Source of the DNA: an uncultured Clostridia bacterium
GTDB taxonomy: Bacteria; Bacillota; Clostridia; Oscillospirales; Acutalibacteraceae
Reading direction: 5' to 3'
Length of the DNA stretch: 64,000 nucleotides
NCBI GenBank assembly: GCA_937892525.1
Contig: CALAEV010000006.1
Coordinates: 1-64,000, forward strand
Within the stretch, counting starts at the first letter, position 1. Every line of letters starts with the position of its first letter. This document shows, one piece after another, positions 60,472-64,000 of this stretch. A program made the position numbers and the translations under genes. The notes below the pieces were generated by a model that made no database searches, was not told where the DNA came from, and saw only the letters and a list, made by a program, of their open reading frames with translations.

Positions 60472-63400
60472 ATGTTAGATAAAAGCATTAAAAAGGTAAT
60501 GGTTATCGGCTCTGGTCCTATTATTATCGGTCAGGCTGCTGAATTTGACTATGCCGGTACACAGGCTTGTCGCTCTCTTAAAGAAGAAGGCGTTGAAGTT
60601 GTTCTTGTAAACTCTAACCCTGCTACCATTATGACTGATGGCGATATTGCAGACAAAGTTTACATTGAGCCACTTACAATCCCTACACTTACAAAGATTA
60701 TTGAAAAAGAAAAACCGGACTCACTTCTTCCTTCACTTGGTGGACAAACAGGTCTTAACCTTGCTATGGAGCTTAATGAGTTAGGAATCTTGAAAGAAAA
60801 TAATGTTCGTCTTATCGGTATTAATGCCGAGTCAATCAAAAAGGCAGAAGACAGACAGGAATTCAAAGATACAATGGAAGCAATCGGCGAACCTTGTATT
60901 GAATCACTTGTTGTTGAAACAGTTGAAGATGCTCTTGAGTTCTCTGCTAAAATCGGCTACCCTGTTATTGTTCGTCCTGCATACACACTTGGTGGTACTG
61001 GTGGTGGTATTGCTTATGATGAAGCACAACTTCACGAAATTGCATCAAATGGTATCCGTCTTTCACGTGTAAATCAGGTACTTATTGAAAAATGTATTTC
61101 TGGTTGGAAAGAAATCGAGTTTGAAACAATGCGTGACTCAAAGGGTAACTGCATTACAATCTGTTCAATGGAAAATATGGACCCTGTTGGTATTCATACA
61201 GGCGACTCAATCGTTGTTGCTCCTGCACAGACACTTATGGATAAGGAATATTCAATGCTTCGTAATGCTGCTCTTAACATTATTGATGCACTTGATATTC
61301 AGGGTGGTTGTAACGTTCAGTTTGCACTTCATCCAACATCATTCAAATATGCAGTTATTGAAGTTAACCCTCGTGTTTCTCGTTCATCAGCATTAGCATC
61401 TAAGGCTACAGGCTTCCCAATTGCAAGAGTTGCATCAAAAATTGCTCTCGGTCTTGGTCTTGATGAAATTCCTAACGCTGTTACAGGCAAGACATTCGCT
61501 TCATTTGAGCCTACAATCGACTACATTGTTTGTAAGTTCCCAAAATGGCCTTTTGACAAGTTTGTTACTGCTAAAAAGACTCTTGGTACACAGATGAAGG
61601 CAACAGGCGAAGTTATGTCAATTGCACGTACTTTTGAGGCAGCACTTCACAAATCACTTCATTCACTTGAAGAGAATAAAGAATCCCTTCTTCTTGATTC
61701 ATTTATGGAAATGAGCACAGAAGAAGTACACGAAGCACTTTATAATGTTGACAATCTTCGTGTTTACGCGATTGCAGTTGCAATTTATAAAGGCATTGCA
61801 TTAGAAGAAATCCACGATATCACAAAAATTGATATGTGGTTCTTAAATAAAATCAAAAACATTGTTGAAATGGAAAAAGTTCTTAAATCAGGTAAATGTG
61901 ATAAAGAAACTCTTTTCAAAGCTAAAAAGATGGGCTTTACTGACAATGTTATTGCAAAGAATGTTGGTACAACAAAGAGTGCTATTAACAATATGAGAAA
62001 GCTTTGGGGTATTACACCATCTTTCTCAATCGTTGATACTTGTGCTGCTGAATTCAAGGCACAGACACCATACTACTATTCAGATTACGGTATTGCAAAT
62101 GAAGTTAATCCTAAAACTGACAAGAAAAAGATTATGGTATTGGGTTCTGGTCCTATCCGTATCGGTCAGGGTGTTGAATTTGACTACTGTTCAGTTCACT
62201 CAGTATGGGCGCTCAAAAAAGCAGGTTGTGAAGCAATTATTGTAAACAACAACCCTGAAACAGTTTCAACTGACTTTGACGTTTCAGATAAGCTCTACTT
62301 CGAGCCACTTACACCTGAATACGTTACAAGCATTGTTGAACTTGAAAATCCTGATGGTGCTATTGTTCAGTTTGGTGGACAAACTGCTATTAAGCTTACA
62401 AAAACACTTAACGATTTAGGTGTTAAGATTCTCGGTACTGACGCAGACCACGTTGACGCTGCTGAAGACAGAGAAAGATTTGACGAAATTCTTGAATTCT
62501 GCGACATTGCTCGTCCAAAGGGACAGACAGTATTTACTGCACAAGAGGCAATCGCTGCTGCACACAGCTTAGGCTACCCTGTTCTTGTTCGTCCAAGCTA
62601 TGTTCTTGGTGGACAAGGTATGCAGATTGCTGCAAGTGATGAAGATATCCTTGAATTTATGGACATTATTACAAGAACAATTCCTGACCTTTCAGAGCAT
62701 CCTGTTCTTGTTGACAAATATCTTATGGGACAAGAGGTTGAAGTTGACGCTATTTGCGACGGTAAAGATATTCTTATTCCTGGTATTATGGAACACATTG
62801 ACCGTGCAGGTATTCACTCAGGCGACTCAATTTCAGTTTACCCTGCTGTTACACTCTCTGCTAAAGTACAGAAAACTATTGTTGATTATACAAAGCGTCT
62901 TGCATCTGCATTACACGTTATTGGTATGATGAACATTCAGTTTATTGTTCTTCGTGAGACAGTTTATATTATTGAGGTTAACCCACGTTCTTCAAGAACT
63001 GTTCCTTATATCAGTAAGGTTACAGGTATTCCTGCAATTAGTCTTGCAACACGCGCAATGCTTGGCGAAAGAATTGCCGATATGGGATACGGTACTGGTC
63101 TTTACAAGAACAGTGGTTACTACGCAATTAAGCTCCCTGTATTCTCATTCGAAAAGATTATTGGCGCTGACACTTCACTTGGTCCTGAAATGAAATCAAC
63201 AGGCGAAGTTCTTGGTATTTCAACAGACTACAATGAAGCACTTCTTAAAGCATTTGAAGGTGGCGGAGTTTCAATGCCTAAAGATGCAAAGATTGTTGTT
63301 ACTGTTCGCGACAAGGACAAGAAAGAAGTTGGCGAAATGCTTAAAGAGTTCAAAGATTCTGAATTTGAATTCTATGCAACTCCTGGCACATGCAAGGTAA

Positions 63401-63681
63401 TCCGTGAAGCAGGTATTGAATGTAAAGAGGTTAATCCACTTACAGGTACATCGCCTAACATTATGGAAATGCTTCAGAATGGTGAAGTTTCACTTATCAT
63501 TAACACACCTACACACGGTCGTCTTGCTAACCGTGACGGTTTCAAACTTCGTCGTCTTGCAGTTGAGTCAGGTACATCTTGTCTTACATCTCTTGACGCG
63601 GCACTCAGCGTTATGAGAAGTACATTTGTAGTTCCTGACGGCAAGATGAGTCTTACTGATATTGCATCACTTAAATTATAA
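60472..63681 (+). CDS. carB: Carbamoyl phosphate synthase large subunit
   Basis: 1069 residues, full length. Two homologous ATP-grasp halves begin MVIGSGPIIIGQAAEFDYAG and MVLGSGPIRIGQGVEFDYCS; PVIVRPAYTLGGTGGGIAYD and PVLVRPSYVLGGQGMQIAAS bind ATP. FNVNPRSSRTV-type metal-binding stretches (EVNPRVSRSSA and EVNPRSSRTVP) are present. The C-terminal MGS-like regulatory domain (NTPTHGRLANRDGFKLRRLA) ends it. It makes carbamoyl phosphate from bicarbonate, ATP and ammonia for pyrimidine and arginine synthesis. The gene looks intact, in contrast with the partner's glutaminase domain. Confidence 0.98.
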   Translation: MLDKSIKKVMVIGSGPIIIGQAAEFDYAGTQACRSLKEEGVEVVLVNSNPATIMTDGDIADKVYIEPLTIPTLTKIIEKEKPDSLLPSLGGQTGLNLAMELNELGILKENNVRLIGINAESIKKAEDRQEFKDTMEAIGEPCIESLVVETVEDALEFSAKIGYPVIVRPAYTLGGTGGGIAYDEAQLHEIASNGIRLSRVNQVLIEKCISGWKEIEFETMRDSKGNCITICSMENMDPVGIHTGDSIVVAPAQTLMDKEYSMLRNAALNIIDALDIQGGCNVQFALHPTSFKYAVIEVNPRVSRSSALASKATGFPIARVASKIALGLGLDEIPNAVTGKTFASFEPTIDYIVCKFPKWPFDKFVTAKKTLGTQMKATGEVMSIARTFEAALHKSLHSLEENKESLLLDSFMEMSTEEVHEALYNVDNLRVYAIAVAIYKGIALEEIHDITKIDMWFLNKIKNIVEMEKVLKSGKCDKETLFKAKKMGFTDNVIAKNVGTTKSAINNMRKLWGITPSFSIVDTCAAEFKAQTPYYYSDYGIANEVNPKTDKKKIMVLGSGPIRIGQGVEFDYCSVHSVWALKKAGCEAIIVNNNPETVSTDFDVSDKLYFEPLTPEYVTSIVELENPDGAIVQFGGQTAIKLTKTLNDLGVKILGTDADHVDAAEDRERFDEILEFCDIARPKGQTVFTAQEAIAAAHSLGYPVLVRPSYVLGGQGMQIAASDEDILEFMDIITRTIPDLSEHPVLVDKYLMGQEVEVDAICDGKDILIPGIMEHIDRAGIHSGDSISVYPAVTLSAKVQKTIVDYTKRLASALHVIGMMNIQFIVLRETVYIIEVNPRSSRTVPYISKVTGIPAISLATRAMLGERIADMGYGTGLYKNSGYYAIKLPVFSFEKIIGADTSLGPEMKSTGEVLGISTDYNEALLKAFEGGGVSMPKDAKIVVTVRDKDKKEVGEMLKEFKDSEFEFYATPGTCKVIREAGIECKEVNPLTGTSPNIMEMLQNGEVSLIINTPTHGRLANRDGFKLRRLAVESGTSCLTSLDAALSVMRSTFVVPDGKMSLTDIASLKL

Positions 63682-63712
63682 TAATCAGTAAAATTATTTC
63701 ATAAAATTAAAA

Positions 63713-63744
63713 GTCGGAATTGAGTGCAAAGGCTCAATTCCGAC
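63713..63744 (+). terminator. Terminator of carAB
   Basis: Perfect 12-bp stem GTCGGAATTGAG / CTCAATTCCGAC with 8-base loop, then AATTTTT. Confidence 0.85.
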
Positions 63745-63770
63745 AATTTTTACTTAAGGAGTGAATTCTT

Positions 63771-64000
63771 GTGGCAGATATTATTGATTACGCACTACTA
63801 AATGCACATAAGGATTTTGACACACTACCCTATTCCCCTATTGACAGTCTTTTGTTTTCAGAGCTTGCATATTTTGAATTCGACAACATTGTGCAAAATG
63901 TTAAAAGCAGAAGCAAAGGCTTATTGCTTTCTGAAATTGCCGAAAATGCGCTTTATGAAAATATGTTTCCTCTTGAAAGAACTGCTGAGCGTAATAAAAA
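63771..64000 (+). CDS. DUF2974/Mbeg1-like alpha/beta hydrolase, 5' part
   Basis: Starts at GTG 63771 with AAGGAG 10 bases upstream and runs off the right edge (76 codons seen). VADIIDYALLNAHKDFDTLP, PIDSLLFSELAYFEFDNIVQ matches the N-terminal helices of Firmicutes DUF2974 proteins (a lipase-like family with the start xDILDYLxW...NEVDxLILxxLSY). The catalytic part lies outside the window, so the call rests on the N-terminus only. Confidence 0.7.
   Translation, partial: MADIIDYALLNAHKDFDTLPYSPIDSLLFSELAYFEFDNIVQNVKSRSKGLLLSEIAENALYENMFPLERTAERNK

Overview
The window comes from a low-GC Gram-positive anaerobe, most likely a Clostridia member of the Ruminococcaceae/Oscillospiraceae type. The evidence is AT-rich DNA, strong AGGAGG ribosome binding sites, consensus sigma-A promoters, AddAB instead of RecBCD, the dgt-dnaG-rpoD gene order, and the dispersed palindromic repeats typical of gut Clostridia. 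No species can be named from the sequence alone.

Layout. 1-340: the 5' end and promoter of a 16S rRNA gene running off the left edge. 551-8748: membrane-anchored hypothetical protein, metal efflux pair (CDF transporter plus ArsR repressor), AraC regulator, then rpoD, dnaG, dgt, yigZ and rpmE. 8830-17408: addAB recombination nuclease, a GH27 alpha-galactosidase and a small membrane protein. 17561-17803: two tRNA-Ser genes (UGA, GCU). 17805-48587: a genomic island of about 30.8 kb inserted in the 3' end of tRNA-Ser(GCU). 48715-54231: two glycoside hydrolases and a C_GCAxxG_C_C protein. 54330-59319: a lipoprotein, a 35-aa peptide gene, the rpmG-secE-nusG-rplK-rplA-rplJ-rplL block with its leaders, and a 37-aa peptide gene. 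59433-64000: carA, carB and the start of a lipase-like gene.

The island is the main find. A 24-bp copy of the tRNA-Ser(GCU) 3' end recurs at 48564-48587, directly followed by what looks like the tRNA's original terminator, so attL and attR can be placed almost to the base. Tandem 11-bp repeats lie just inside both ends and are candidate integrase arm sites. Inside are: (a) a LytTR/AgrC-type two-component pair and a zinc-ribbon protein; (b) a ten-gene, one-direction operon of two transmembrane Ser/Thr kinases (one with PASTA repeats, one with a solute-binding-protein-like ectodomain), four FHA-domain proteins, two PP2C phosphatases and two accessory membrane proteins; (c) a tyrosine integrase, excisionase-like and unknown mobile-element genes; (d) a type I restriction-modification operon headed by a Fic gene and carrying three extra genes. 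The kinase-FHA-phosphatase operon has writers, readers and erasers of phospho-Thr/Ser but no recognisable effector, and is the best candidate for an undescribed system.

Other notable points: the CarA glutaminase domain has lost its catalytic Cys, His and Glu, which predicts an ammonia-dependent carbamoyl phosphate synthetase; a dispersed repeat is inserted in frame in hsdM; and two very short genes each have a complete promoter, ribosome binding site and terminator.
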